A DNA stretch of 64,000 nt from NCBI RefSeq assembly GCF_900129455.1, contig NZ_FQVU01000002.1:62001-126000 (forward strand), read 5' to 3'. The notes under the pieces were generated by a model. It saw nothing but the letters and a program-made list of their open reading frames with translations, ran no database searches and was not told where the DNA came from. The position numbers and the translations under genes are program-made. Shown one piece after another: positions 1 through 7,627 of the stretch (the first letter of the stretch is position 1; the number at the start of each line of letters is the position of its first letter). Origin of the DNA: Jatrophihabitans endophyticus. GTDB lineage: Bacteria > Actinomycetota > Actinomycetes > Mycobacteriales > Jatrophihabitantaceae.

Positions 1-187
1 CGTCGAGCAGGATCTCGCCGGCGTCGGGGTGGTACAGCCCGTAGAGGACGTTCATCAGCGTCGACTTGCCGGCGCCGTTCTCGCCGAGCAGGGCGTGGAT
101 CTCGCCCGGCTCGACGGTGAGGTCGATGGCGTCGTTCGCGACGAGCGAGCCGAACCGCTTCGTGATGCCCCGCAGTTCCAGCTTCAC
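1..187 (-). CDS. ABC transporter ATP-binding protein, sugar/nucleoside type (3' part outside window)
   Basis: Only the first 62 codons are present; the gene runs off the left edge. The reading from a GTG at 187 gives an N-terminal ABC strand, then a Walker A motif (GENGAGKS, about residues 36-43) followed by [17 protein letters not shown]. The wording [16 protein letters not shown] is typical of the ATPases of ribose/nucleoside importers (RbsA or NupO/YufO type). The preceding gene on the same strand encodes a BMP-family binding lipoprotein, the usual partner, so this is probably the energising subunit of a nucleoside or purine-type importer. Walker B and the signature motif lie outside the window. 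The substrate is inferred from context only. Confidence 0.88.
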   Translation of the reverse strand, partial: MKLELRGITKRFGSLVANDAIDLTVEPGEIHALLGENGAGKSTLMNVLYGLYHPDAGEILLD

Positions 188-281
188 GATCGCCGTTCCG
201 TCCGCCGTGCCGGCGATTCGTCAGTCACCCTGAACACTCAAAACCCTCGTCACCTCGATGTCGAGACCCCCACGGGACGCG

Positions 282-315
282 CGACGGCCCGGGGACGAGT
301 GTCCCCGGGCCGTCG
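282..315 (-). terminator. Hairpin between the BMP lipoprotein gene and the transporter ATPase gene
   Basis: A perfect 15-bp inverted repeat (282-296 and 301-315) with a GAGT loop starts 7 bp after the lipoprotein stop codon. There is no clear T-tract, as is common in high-GC genomes. Sitting inside an apparent operon, it probably stabilises the lipoprotein message or lowers read-through, so that more binding protein than ATPase is made. This role is inferred. Confidence 0.6.
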
Positions 316-321
316 GCGGCG

Positions 322-1428
322 TTACTTGGCGGCCTGCGCGGCGGCGGCGCTGCCGAGCCCGGTGCCGCCCGCGACCGGGAAGATCACGTCGGCACCCTGC
401 TGGATGAAGTTCTGCGTGATCTGCTGGCCCTTGCCCTGGTCGGTGAAGCTGCCGGCGAAGGTGCCCTTCTGCGTGGACTCGTTCCAGCCGAGCACCTGGA
501 CCTTCTTGCTCTTCTGCTTGTTGTAGTACTGCACGCCCTCGTAGAAGCCGTCCATGTAGACCGTCACCGGGGCGATGGCGAGACCGCCGTAGGTCGCGAC
601 CTTGCCGCTCTTGGAGTAGCCCGCGGCGAGGTAGCCGCCGAGGAAGCCCGACTGCGCGGTGTTGATCTGCAGGCCCTGCACGTTGGAGCCGTTGCCGGCG
701 CCGTCGACGAGCGCGAAGTGCAGCTTCGGGTTGGCCTTGGCGGCGTTGTTGATCGCCTCGCCCATCAGGCCGCCGACGCCGACGATGAGCTTGCAGCCCT
801 TGTTCACGAGCGCGCGGATGTTCGGGGCGTAGTCGGCCTGGGTCTTGGACGACACGTACTGCACCTTGGCCTTGCCGGCGGTCTGCGCGGCCTGCATGCC
901 CGACCACGACGCGGCGTTGAAGGACTTGTCGTCGATGCCGCCGGTGTCGGTGACCATGCAGGCCGAGAAGCTGGCGTCCGTCTTGCCGGAGCTCGGCGGG
1001 GTGAGCTCGGTCTTGCCCTTGGGCTGGGCCTTCGAGGTGATGGTGATCTTGCCGGCGATGATGTCGGCCTTGACCTTGTTCACCTCGGACTTCAGGCTGT
1101 CGTCGACCTTGCCGTCGAACTGGTGGTAGGACGCGAGCCCGGTGCCGCCGTTCTTGAGGTCGCCGACGGTGTCGACCTTGGGGAAGATCCCGGCCGAGGC
1201 GTTCTCGACGGCGAGCTGCACGGCCTGCTTGTCGTTCTTCAGCACCGTCGTCAGGAAGACGTTGCAGTACTGCTTGGCGGTCGTGCAGCCGTCGGAGTCC
1301 ACCCACATGACGGCCGGCTTCTGGCTGTCGGACGAGTCGTCCCCGGAGTCGGTCTTCGCACAGGCACTGAGGCCGAGGCTGAGCGCAGACACCGCGGCGA
1401 CGAACGCCACGCAACCCTTGCGAACCAA
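322..1428 (-). CDS. BMP/PnrA-family ABC transporter substrate-binding lipoprotein, circularly permuted
   Basis: A 368-residue exported lipoprotein with a TTG start behind an AAGGGGAA ribosome site. The signal peptide ends in the lipobox LSAC (Cys23). Canonical BMP/PnrA/TmpC proteins begin with a VTD.GGIDDKSFN motif, continue to a VAGGTG motif and finish with a V.WVD.DG ... LT.V.K ... DII.GKI segment. Here that final segment comes first (about residues 37-137), a Pro/Lys linker follows (138-151), and only then the usual N-terminal motif (MVTDTGGIDDKSFN, from about 157). The protein ends just past VAGGTGLG (about 352-359). All parts of the fold are present in cyclically shifted order. It likely binds a nucleoside or similar ligand for the adjacent ABC importer. 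Family assignment is firm; the permutation is read directly from motif order. Confidence 0.93.
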   Translation of the reverse strand: MVRKGCVAFVAAVSALSLGLSACAKTDSGDDSSDSQKPAVMWVDSDGCTTAKQYCNVFLTTVLKNDKQAVQLAVENASAGIFPKVDTVGDLKNGGTGLASYHQFDGKVDDSLKSEVNKVKADIIAGKITITSKAQPKGKTELTPPSSGKTDASFSACMVTDTGGIDDKSFNAASWSGMQAAQTAGKAKVQYVSSKTQADYAPNIRALVNKGCKLIVGVGGLMGEAINNAAKANPKLHFALVDGAGNGSNVQGLQINTAQSGFLGGYLAAGYSKSGKVATYGGLAIAPVTVYMDGFYEGVQYYNKQKSKKVQVLGWNESTQKGTFAGSFTDQGKGQQITQNFIQQGADVIFPVAGGTGLGSAAAAQAAK

Positions 1429-1574
1429 GTCTTTCCCCTTATTTACGGGCAGTCAGGGACCGCCGCGAGCGTGTGATGCCGACACCATAGCCGCGCCCCG
1501 AGCACCACCCGCGGCGCCCGGAGGTCTGAAACCGGATCGTTGCCGACGCCCACGAGCGGCGCACCCATCGGCGC

Positions 1575-2372
1575 TCAGCGCACCGCGGGCCGCACCTCTC
1601 TGCCGACCAATGCGGCGAATTCGGGCAACGGGTAGGAGTCGTCGCCCACGGCGTGCAGGGCGACGTGGGTGGCACCGGCGGCGGCGTAGTCGCCGACCCG
1701 GGCCGCGATCTCGGCGGCCGGGGCACGGTCGGTGACCGTCACGAACACGACGACGTCGGCCGCGGCACGCCCGCTGCGGGCCTGCCCGGCGGCGAGGGGC
1801 TCGGCCGCATCGCGCAACGCCTGCGGCGTGGTGGCGCCGGTGAGGATCACACCATCGCCCACCTCGGTGGCGAGCTCGAGGGTCTTCGGGCCGACCGCGC
1901 CGACGAGCAGCGGCGGGGCCGGGGACGGCGGCCAGTCGAGCGCGACGTCCTCGAGCTGGACGTAGCGCCCGTCGGTCGACACCGTCTCGCCGTGCAGGAG
2001 CGCACGCAGCGCCGTGCCGTACTCGCGCAGCAACGTCATCGGCGACGCCGCCCGAGCACCCACCTGGCCCATCCAGTCGAGCACGCCGTGCCCGATGCCC
2101 GGCACGAACCGCCCCGGGAAGAGCCGCTCGATGGTCGCGATCTCCATGGCGGTCAGCGCGACGTTGCGCAGCGGGACGGGCATGAGCCCGATGCCCACCG
2201 CGATGCGCTGCGTCCAGCCCAGCGCCGCCGCCGCGGCGGCCACCCCGCTCTCGAAGAAGCAGTCCTCCCACAACCAGAGCTGCTCGACGCCCGCGTCGTC
2301 GGCGGCCACGGCCACCTCGCGCAGCTCCTCGGGCGGGCGGCTGGGCGGGAAGATCACGCCGAGAGTCGTCAT
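1575..2372 (-). CDS. LLM-class (luciferase-like) F420-type oxidoreductase
   Basis: A 265-residue TIM-barrel protein of the bacterial luciferase-like superfamily. It has the N-terminal strand TLGVIFPP, an E-x-LWLWED segment, AVGIGLMPVPLRN, and the diagnostic IATIERLFPGRFVPGIGHG, where this group contacts flavin or deazaflavin. The length is typical. The family uses FMN or F420; F420 is favoured because this genome carries an fgd gene at 47528-48532. It starts with ATG at 2372 without a strong ribosome site. The next gene (MFS pump) is upstream on the same strand, so co-transcription is possible. The substrate is unknown. Confidence 0.82.
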   Translation of the reverse strand: MTTLGVIFPPSRPPEELREVAVAADDAGVEQLWLWEDCFFESGVAAAAAALGWTQRIAVGIGLMPVPLRNVALTAMEIATIERLFPGRFVPGIGHGVLDWMGQVGARAASPMTLLREYGTALRALLHGETVSTDGRYVQLEDVALDWPPSPAPPLLVGAVGPKTLELATEVGDGVILTGATTPQALRDAAEPLAAGQARSGRAAADVVVFVTVTDRAPAAEIAARVGDYAAAGATHVALHAVGDDSYPLPEFAALVGREVRPAVR

Positions 2373-2423
2373 GGGGCCATCGTGCCCGCCGCCTACGACA
2401 CCGCGGATCGCGCGCCGGTGACC

Positions 2424-3881
2424 CTAGTGGGGCTCCTCGACGTTGCGGGAGTCGGTGAGCGTGAGCGCCCCCCAGCCGGCCAGGATCCCGACCACGACCG
2501 CGAGCACCGCGAAGATGACGCGCTCGCCGTGGAAGAAGGACCCGACCAGGTGCTCGCTCCACGTCCCGTTCGGCAGCGCCCGCACGACCAGGGTGGCGAT
2601 GAGCGTGCCGACGACCGCGGTGCCGACGCTCGTGCCGACCTCCTGGGCGGCGTCGTTGAGCGCCGCGCCGAGCGAGGTGCGGTTGTGCGGCATCGCGTCC
2701 ACGAGCGCGACCGCGCAGATCGTCATGACGGTGCGCAGCCCGACGGTGAAGGTCACCATGAACACGGCCACGGCGAGGTAGCCGTGCGGGACGGCCCACG
2801 CGAGCCCGGCGAGCGAGCCGGCGAGCAGGGCGGCGCCGACGACACACGCGATGCGGTGGCCGAAGCGCTTGCCGAGGCCCTCCGAGACCGGCGTCGCGGC
2901 GATCATGGTGACGATGAGCGGCAGGTTCGCCAGCCCGGCACGGACGGGGCTCCACCCGTAGGCGTACTGGAAGTGGATGATCAGCGAGAACATCACCCCG
3001 GCCATGGCGATGGCCGTGCCGGCCTGGGCGAGACTGGCGCCCCGGACGGCGCCGCGGCGGAAGACGGCGAGGTCGAGCATCGGCTCGGGCGTACGCCGTT
3101 CGTGCCGGACGAACACGATCAGGGCGGCCACCGCACCGACCCCGGACGCGATGGTCGCCGGTGCGGCCCAGCCGTGGTCGGTGCCGCTGGTGGCGGTGTA
3201 GCAGCCGAGGCCGATCAGGGCGATGCTGGCCAGGGCGCCGGGCAGGTCGAGCCGGTCCCGGGTGAGGCCGTCGGGGTCGTCGGGCGCGACCCCGAAGCGG
3301 ACGCCGACGAAGGCGACGAGCGCGATCGGGGCGTTGACCACCAGCAGCCATTCCCATCGCACGTGCGCCAAGGCGGTGCCGCCGAGAAGCGGGCCGAGGA
3401 TGAAACCGGTCATGCCGACGGTGATCATCACGGTGATGGCGCGCATCCGCAGCGCCTGGTCGTCGAAGAGCCGGAACACCAGCGAGTTGGTGATCGGCGC
3501 CATCATGGCCGCGGCGATGCCGAGCGCGGCACGCAGCGCGATCAGTTGCCCGATCGAGTCGACCCAGACGACGAGGAGGCTGAGCAGGCCGAAGAGCACG
3601 AGTCCCACCTGCAGGACGCGGCGGCGACCGAGCCGGTCCGCGGCCGATCCGGCCGACAGCAGCAGACCGCCGAAGACCAGGGAGTACGCGCCGGTCACCC
3701 ACTGCAGCGCCGTGGTGCTGCCGCCGAGATCGCGGCCGATGGTGGGCAGGGCGATCCCCAGCAGGGTGTTGTCGACCATCTCGACGAAGAACGCCAGGCA
3801 CAGCGCGAAGAGCGGGATCCATGCGGCACGCAGCGACGGATAGGTGCGCGTCGGCGCGGACGCGGTGGTGGTGGCGGCCAT
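2424..3881 (-). CDS. MFS drug efflux transporter, DHA2 (EmrB/QacA, 14-TM) family
   Basis: A 485-residue membrane protein with the family marks ALCLAFFVEMVDNTLLGIALP in the first helix (motif D1-like), WVTGAYSLVFGGLLLSAGSAADRLGRRRVL (loop 2-3 motif A) and a GPLLGG motif near helix 5. Length and hydrophobic pattern fit 14 segments. It probably exports drug-like compounds using the proton gradient. The ATG at 3881 has a strong GAGGAGG site. It diverges from the TetR gene at 3965, and two near-identical operator palindromes lie between them, so repression by that regulator with ligand release is the likely control. Confidence 0.9.
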   Translation of the reverse strand: MAATTTASAPTRTYPSLRAAWIPLFALCLAFFVEMVDNTLLGIALPTIGRDLGGSTTALQWVTGAYSLVFGGLLLSAGSAADRLGRRRVLQVGLVLFGLLSLLVVWVDSIGQLIALRAALGIAAAMMAPITNSLVFRLFDDQALRMRAITVMITVGMTGFILGPLLGGTALAHVRWEWLLVVNAPIALVAFVGVRFGVAPDDPDGLTRDRLDLPGALASIALIGLGCYTATSGTDHGWAAPATIASGVGAVAALIVFVRHERRTPEPMLDLAVFRRGAVRGASLAQAGTAIAMAGVMFSLIIHFQYAYGWSPVRAGLANLPLIVTMIAATPVSEGLGKRFGHRIACVVGAALLAGSLAGLAWAVPHGYLAVAVFMVTFTVGLRTVMTICAVALVDAMPHNRTSLGAALNDAAQEVGTSVGTAVVGTLIATLVVRALPNGTWSEHLVGSFFHGERVIFAVLAVVVGILAGWGALTLTDSRNVEEPH

Positions 3882-3905
3882 GGCCGGCCTCCTCTCGACT
3901 CAGGA

Positions 3906-3944
3906 TGGAACGTCGTTCCACCCTCATGGTGGAACGTCATTCCA
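3906..3944. promoter_or_regulatory. Twin 15-bp operators in the MFS/TetR divergent promoter
   Basis: Two copies of the palindrome TGGAACGTCGTTCCA (3906-3920, perfect) and TGGAACGTCATTCCA (3930-3944, one mismatch), 24 bp centre to centre, sit between the start codons at 3881 and 3965. This layout is typical of a TetR-family protein controlling itself and a divergent pump gene. Confidence 0.85.
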
Positions 3945-3964
3945 GGCTGTGTCAAGATGGCCGG

Positions 3965-4633
3965 GTGGACGCTGCCGTGGGCCGACCGTCGCGACGCGCG
4001 GACGCGCTGTCGCGCGAGCGGATCATCGCGGCCGCGATCACCATCCTCGACACCGAGGGCGAGCGCGCCCTGACGTTCCGCACCCTCGCGGCGACCCTCG
4101 CCACCGGTCCCGGTGCGATCTACTGGCACGTCGCGAACAAGAAGGAGCTGCTCGCGGCGGCGACGGACGCGCTCGTCGCCGAGGCCACCGGAGCCGGCCC
4201 GACGCGGGCCACGCCGCACGAGCGGATCCGCCGGGTCGCGCTCGGTCTCTTCGACACGATCGACGCGCATCCCTGGATCGGCTCGCAGCTCTCCCAGGAG
4301 CCCTGGCAGCTGGCGAGCATGCGCATCGTCGAGGCGCTCGGGCGTCCGCTGGACGATCTCGAGGTGCCGGCGGAACGTCACTTCCACGTGGTGACCGCGC
4401 TGGCGAGCTACGTCCTCGGCGCCGCGGCCCAGAACGCCGCGAACGCCCGGCACGCGCCCCGGGACACGGACCGCGACACGGCGTTGTCCGCCATCGCCCG
4501 GCAGTGGGCCGAGCTCGACGAGGCCGAGTTCCCGTTCGTGCGCCGGATCGCGGCACAGCTTCCCGGCCACGACGACCGCGAACAGTTCCTGGCCGGCATC
4601 GACCTCGTCCTCGGCGGCATCACCCGGGAGTGA
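3965..4633 (+). CDS. TetR-family transcriptional regulator of the adjacent efflux pump
   Basis: A 222-residue protein with an N-terminal TetR helix-turn-helix (SRERIIAAAITILDTEGERALTFRTLA then GAIYWHVANKKELL, about residues 15-60) and a helical C-terminal ligand domain. I chose the GTG at 3965 because the upstream in-frame ATG (3926) falls between the two operator palindromes and the sequence before the GTG does not look like protein. Its own promoter carries the twin operators, so it probably represses itself and the MFS gene until an inducer binds. The inducer is unknown. Confidence 0.87.
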   Translation: MDAAVGRPSRRADALSRERIIAAAITILDTEGERALTFRTLAATLATGPGAIYWHVANKKELLAAATDALVAEATGAGPTRATPHERIRRVALGLFDTIDAHPWIGSQLSQEPWQLASMRIVEALGRPLDDLEVPAERHFHVVTALASYVLGAAAQNAANARHAPRDTDRDTALSAIARQWAELDEAEFPFVRRIAAQLPGHDDREQFLAGIDLVLGGITRE

Positions 4634-4709
4634 GCCGCGCCGGTACCAGCGGGGCGGCAGCCGGCAGCTCAGCCGGGCGACGCGACGGTGACAGCCGGGC
4701 GCGGCCGCG

Positions 4710-5111
4710 TCAGACGCGAACGATCTCCGGGCCGCCGGCGAGTGCGATGACGTCGAAGTCGTCGTCCTGCGTGACGACGTCCATGCCGTTGGCGAGGGCG
4801 ACGGCGGCGATCCACAGGTCGTTCACCTTGGCGCGGCGACCCAGCTCGGCGAGCCGCACCCGTAGCTCCGCCCACCGACGCGCCGCCTCGGCCGTGACGG
4901 GCAACGCCTCGACGGTCATGGCGGCACCGAGGGTCGACAGCCGGCGAGCACGCGTTGCCGTGTCCGGCGCCGCGAGCACGCCGGCCTGCAGTTCACCGAT
5001 GGTGACGACGCAGACGGTCGTGCGGTCGGGCAGCGCGTCGACGTCCAGTGCTCGGCCCGACTCGCGCGCGATCAGCACGCTGGTGTCGAGCACGGCCGGC
5101 GCGGTGCTCAC
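4710..5111 (-). CDS. PIN-domain toxin (VapC family)
   Basis: A 133-residue PIN-domain ribonuclease-like protein. The acidic residues expected for Mg2+ binding are visible: Asp in LDTSVL, Glu in TIGELQAGV, Asp in VNDLWIA and Asp in TQDDDFD. The GTG start at 5111 overlaps the antitoxin stop by 4 bp (GTGA), indicating translational coupling. VapC toxins usually cut tRNA or rRNA when freed from the antitoxin. The longer reading frame upstream lies within the antitoxin gene in another frame and is not used. Confidence 0.9.
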   Translation of the reverse strand: MSTAPAVLDTSVLIARESGRALDVDALPDRTTVCVVTIGELQAGVLAAPDTATRARRLSTLGAAMTVEALPVTAEAARRWAELRVRLAELGRRAKVNDLWIAAVALANGMDVVTQDDDFDVIALAGGPEIVRV

Positions 5112-5365
5112 AGCGCGTCCAGGTCGTCGGTCGTGTCGCCGGCGAGCGCCTCCAGCTCCGCGGTGAGGCCGGCGTCGGCCTGGTGCGCGACGACCAGCGT
5201 CAGCAGGTCGGCCTTGCTGAAGAACTGCGGGCGCAGCGCGCGCACTGGACCGATCTCCGCGACGGGCCGGCCGTTGACGGTGACGGTGACCCGGGTGCCG
5301 TCGGCCACCTGCCGGAGCACCTCGGCCGTGTGGTTGCGCAGGTCCCGCGAGGCCACCGACGTCAT
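5108..5365 (-). CDS. Antitoxin of the Phd/YefM type, partner of the PIN toxin
   Basis: An 85-residue protein beginning TSVASRDLRNHTAEVLRQV, the classic Phd/YefM N-terminal DNA-binding fold, followed by TVTVNGRPVAEIGPV. The C-terminal tail is acidic (LAGDTTDDLDAL), as expected for the toxin-neutralising part. It precedes and overlaps the toxin gene. No Shine-Dalgarno sequence is visible; TACATT lies 7 nt before the ATG, so a leaderless transcript is likely. An inverted repeat overlapping the start codon suggests autoregulation. Confidence 0.9.
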   Translation of the reverse strand: MTSVASRDLRNHTAEVLRQVADGTRVTVTVNGRPVAEIGPVRALRPQFFSKADLLTLVVAHQADAGLTAELEALAGDTTDDLDAL

Positions 5366-5392
5366 GTGGCACAATGTAGCACTATTGCCACA
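5365..5392 (-). promoter_or_regulatory. Toxin-antitoxin autoregulatory inverted repeat overlapping the start codon
   Basis: A 7-bp inverted repeat (TGTGGCA at 5365-5371 and TGCCACA at 5386-5392, 14 bp apart) overlaps the antitoxin start codon and a candidate -10 box (TACATT). Antitoxin or toxin-antitoxin complex bound here would block the promoter. This is inferred from position. Confidence 0.6.
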
Positions 5393-5403
5393 CCGGGATG
5401 CCG

Positions 5404-5676
5404 TCACCGCCGCGACCCGTCCGCCCGGCGCTCGCCCTCGTTCCCCCGGGTCGGGGTCGACCGTGCCCGCAGCGCGCGGACGCCGAGCACGCCGATGATC
5501 GTTCCGAGAGTGAGCGAGACGATCACCAGCACGAGATGGACACCGAAGAACGCCGTCATGCCGTGGTTCCAGGAGCGCTTGTCGACCCAGATGTTCTTGA
5601 GGAACGTCGGCCAGATGATCCAGCTCCACACGCCGAACGCGACGAGGAACCACGCGACCCGTTTCGAGACGACCAC
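5404..5676 (-). CDS. SCO4848-type small membrane protein
   Basis: A 90-residue protein with two transmembrane helices, about residues 7-25 (VAWFLVAFGVWSWIIWPTF) and 43-67, and a basic cytoplasmic tail. The first helix and the following KNIW.D pattern match a family found only in actinobacteria and named after Streptomyces SCO4848. No function is known. Its neighbours give no clear clue. Confidence 0.75.
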   Translation of the reverse strand: MVVSKRVAWFLVAFGVWSWIIWPTFLKNIWVDKRSWNHGMTAFFGVHLVLVIVSLTLGTIIGVLGVRALRARSTPTRGNEGERRADGSRR

Positions 5677-5867
5677 GCGTCCGAGTATGACCGGCGGTCA
5701 CCTCACCCCGGCTGTCAGCCACGTCCTGACGGCGCCTGACAACACCCCGCAGCCCCCGGGACAAGGGGGCTGGCGAGGCTTCGCCGTCCCCTGACGGACG
5801 TCGCCCCTGTCGGACACGGCCGCGGGGACGGGAGGGTCGTCGACGTTCCCGACGCGGAGGTGCTCCC

Positions 5868-6713
5868 ATGACGTCCCTACCCCGAGCCGTGGCCCTCGCC
5901 ATGGCCGCGGCGCTGGTCCCACTACCCGCCGTGGCGGCGAGTGCCGAACCCACGCGCGCCGCGGCGCTGCCGAGCGTCGACATGGCGGCGACGGTCAAGG
6001 CGGCCCAGATCGACCCACGCCGCGCGGACGACACGCTCACCCCGGGCGCGAAGAGCAGTGTGCTGCGCGTCGAGAAGGCGTTGCAGGCGCACCACCTGCT
6101 GGCGGCGAAATGGGTCGACGGCTACTTCGGCACCGAGACCGTCGCCGCGTACACCCGGTACCAGAAGTCGCTCGGCTACACCGGCCTCGGCGCGAACGGC
6201 CTGCCGGGCACGGCGTCGCTCACGAAGCTCGGCAGCGGCCGCTTCACCGTCACCGACAAGGTTGCGCCCGGCAAGCGGGTCGATGCCGGCGACGACATCG
6301 TCGTCGACACCCGCACCGACAAGATGCTCGCCGAGGCCGGCCGGTTGGCCAAGCGCACGCTGACCCTGAGCCAAGGGTCGTACAACCCCGGCGGCGACAC
6401 GACGTCGGCCGGCACGCACGACGGCGGTGGCGTCGTCGACATCTCCGTGACGGGGATGTCCGCGGCCACCCGGACGGCCGTGGCGAAGGCGCTGCGCCAG
6501 GTCGGCTTCGCGGCCTGGGTGCGCGACCCCAGCCAGGGCGACTGGCCGTACCACATCCACGCCGCCGCGATCAGCGACACCGATCTGTCGCCGGCGGCCC
6601 AGCACCAGACCGGTGACTACTACCTCGGCAAGAACGGCCTGGCCAACGGCGCCGCCGACGACGGCCCGAAGGTCCCGATCCGCACCTGGGAGGAGTACCA
6701 GGACGCCCACTGA
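5868..6713 (+). CDS. Exported peptidoglycan-binding / M15-like peptidase
   Basis: A 281-residue secreted protein with a signal peptide ending near AAVAASAEP (about residue 27). A peptidoglycan-binding-like region follows (SSVLRVEKALQAHHLL...YFGTETVAAYTRYQKSLGY, about 63-115). The C-terminal domain has the metallopeptidase pattern HDGGGVVDIS and WPYHIH, resembling the zinc-binding H..D and H.H sites of family M15 (D-Ala-D-Ala carboxypeptidase/endolysin type). A GGAGG site precedes the ATG. It is the first of three consecutive genes for exported cell-wall-type proteins, 46 bp before the next. It probably trims or remodels the wall; the substrate is unproven. Confidence 0.8.
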   Translation: MTSLPRAVALAMAAALVPLPAVAASAEPTRAAALPSVDMAATVKAAQIDPRRADDTLTPGAKSSVLRVEKALQAHHLLAAKWVDGYFGTETVAAYTRYQKSLGYTGLGANGLPGTASLTKLGSGRFTVTDKVAPGKRVDAGDDIVVDTRTDKMLAEAGRLAKRTLTLSQGSYNPGGDTTSAGTHDGGGVVDISVTGMSAATRTAVAKALRQVGFAAWVRDPSQGDWPYHIHAAAISDTDLSPAAQHQTGDYYLGKNGLANGAADDGPKVPIRTWEEYQDAH

Positions 6714-6759
6714 CCGACACCCACCCACCAGCTCGCTCGACACCCCAAGGAGATCGATC

Positions 6760-7617
6760 GTGAATCGGATCAGCAAGCGCGCGGCCGTGGCCGCCACCGC
6801 CGCCGCCCTCGCGGCACCCGCCCTCGTCCTCGCCGACCCGGCCGTCGCCGCGTCCGCCCGCAACGGCACGTGCGACAGCGGGGAGTTCTGCTACTACTAC
6901 AACAGCGACGAGAAGGGCTCGATCTCGGACTTCTCCGGATCGCTCGGCGACTACGGCGCGACCCAGCCCAGCTGCTACGAGTTCAAGGGCGCGGGCAACG
7001 GCAAGGGCAAGTGCGTCAAGAACAACGCCGCCTCGGTGTGGAACCGCACCGGCAAGACCGTGCACGTGTTCTTCAACAGCAACTACGGGGGCGCCTCCCA
7101 GGCCTTCGCCTCGGCGGCCAAGGGCAACCTCAACGCCACGCTGAAGAACAACAACGCCTCGCACCAGGTCGGCACCACCGGGGGCGGTGGCGGGTCGTGC
7201 TCCACGAGCGGGCTCGGCGACCCGAACACGTGCGCGCAGGCCGTCGCGTGGGCGAAGAACCACATCGGCAGCACCTCGCTCGGCGTCGGCACCTGCGACC
7301 ACGTCGTGGGCCTGGCCTACGGCTGGTCCAACAGCGGGTCGCACGACGCGTACGCGCACTGGACCCAGGTGCCCGCCAAGTACAAGCACGCGGGCTCCAA
7401 GACCGTCCCGGCCGGCGGCCTGGCCTTCTTCAAGGGCGGCTCGAAGGGCTACGGGCACGTGATGCTCTCCCTCGGTGGTGGAAAGTTCGCCTCGACCGAC
7501 GTCGGCACCGACGGCCGGTACCACGCCGGCCGCTACGGCACGACCACGATCGCCACGATCGAGTCCAGCTTCGGCGAGTCCTACCTCGGCTGGACCCAGC
7601 CGTGGTTCAACCACTGA
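6760..7617 (+). CDS. Exported I36-module protein with NlpC/P60- or CHAP-like C-terminal domain
   Basis: A 285-residue secreted protein (signal peptide to about residue 30, AVAAS). The GTG start has an AAGGAG site. Residues about 35-135 form a peptidase-inhibitor I36 (SMPI-like) module (GTCDSGEFCYYYNSDEKG, CVKNNAASVWNRTGKTV). After a Gly-rich linker and Cys-rich turn, the C-terminal domain has a Cys in GTCDHVVGLAYG and a His in GYGHVMLSLGGG, the Cys/His arrangement of NlpC/P60 and CHAP hydrolases. The next gene carries a nearly identical I36 module on a different tail. Likely a cell-wall hydrolase whose I36 module binds substrate or protects from proteases; this is inferred. Confidence 0.82.
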   Translation: MNRISKRAAVAATAAALAAPALVLADPAVAASARNGTCDSGEFCYYYNSDEKGSISDFSGSLGDYGATQPSCYEFKGAGNGKGKCVKNNAASVWNRTGKTVHVFFNSNYGGASQAFASAAKGNLNATLKNNNASHQVGTTGGGGGSCSTSGLGDPNTCAQAVAWAKNHIGSTSLGVGTCDHVVGLAYGWSNSGSHDAYAHWTQVPAKYKHAGSKTVPAGGLAFFKGGSKGYGHVMLSLGGGKFASTDVGTDGRYHAGRYGTTTIATIESSFGESYLGWTQPWFNH

Positions 7618-7627
7618 GGGCCGCGTC

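Noticed and set aside
1453-4073. Large frames antisense to or overlapping the MFS and LLM genes
   Set aside because: They are Arg/Pro/Gly-rich shadows of the real genes, with no hydrophobic pattern or motif.
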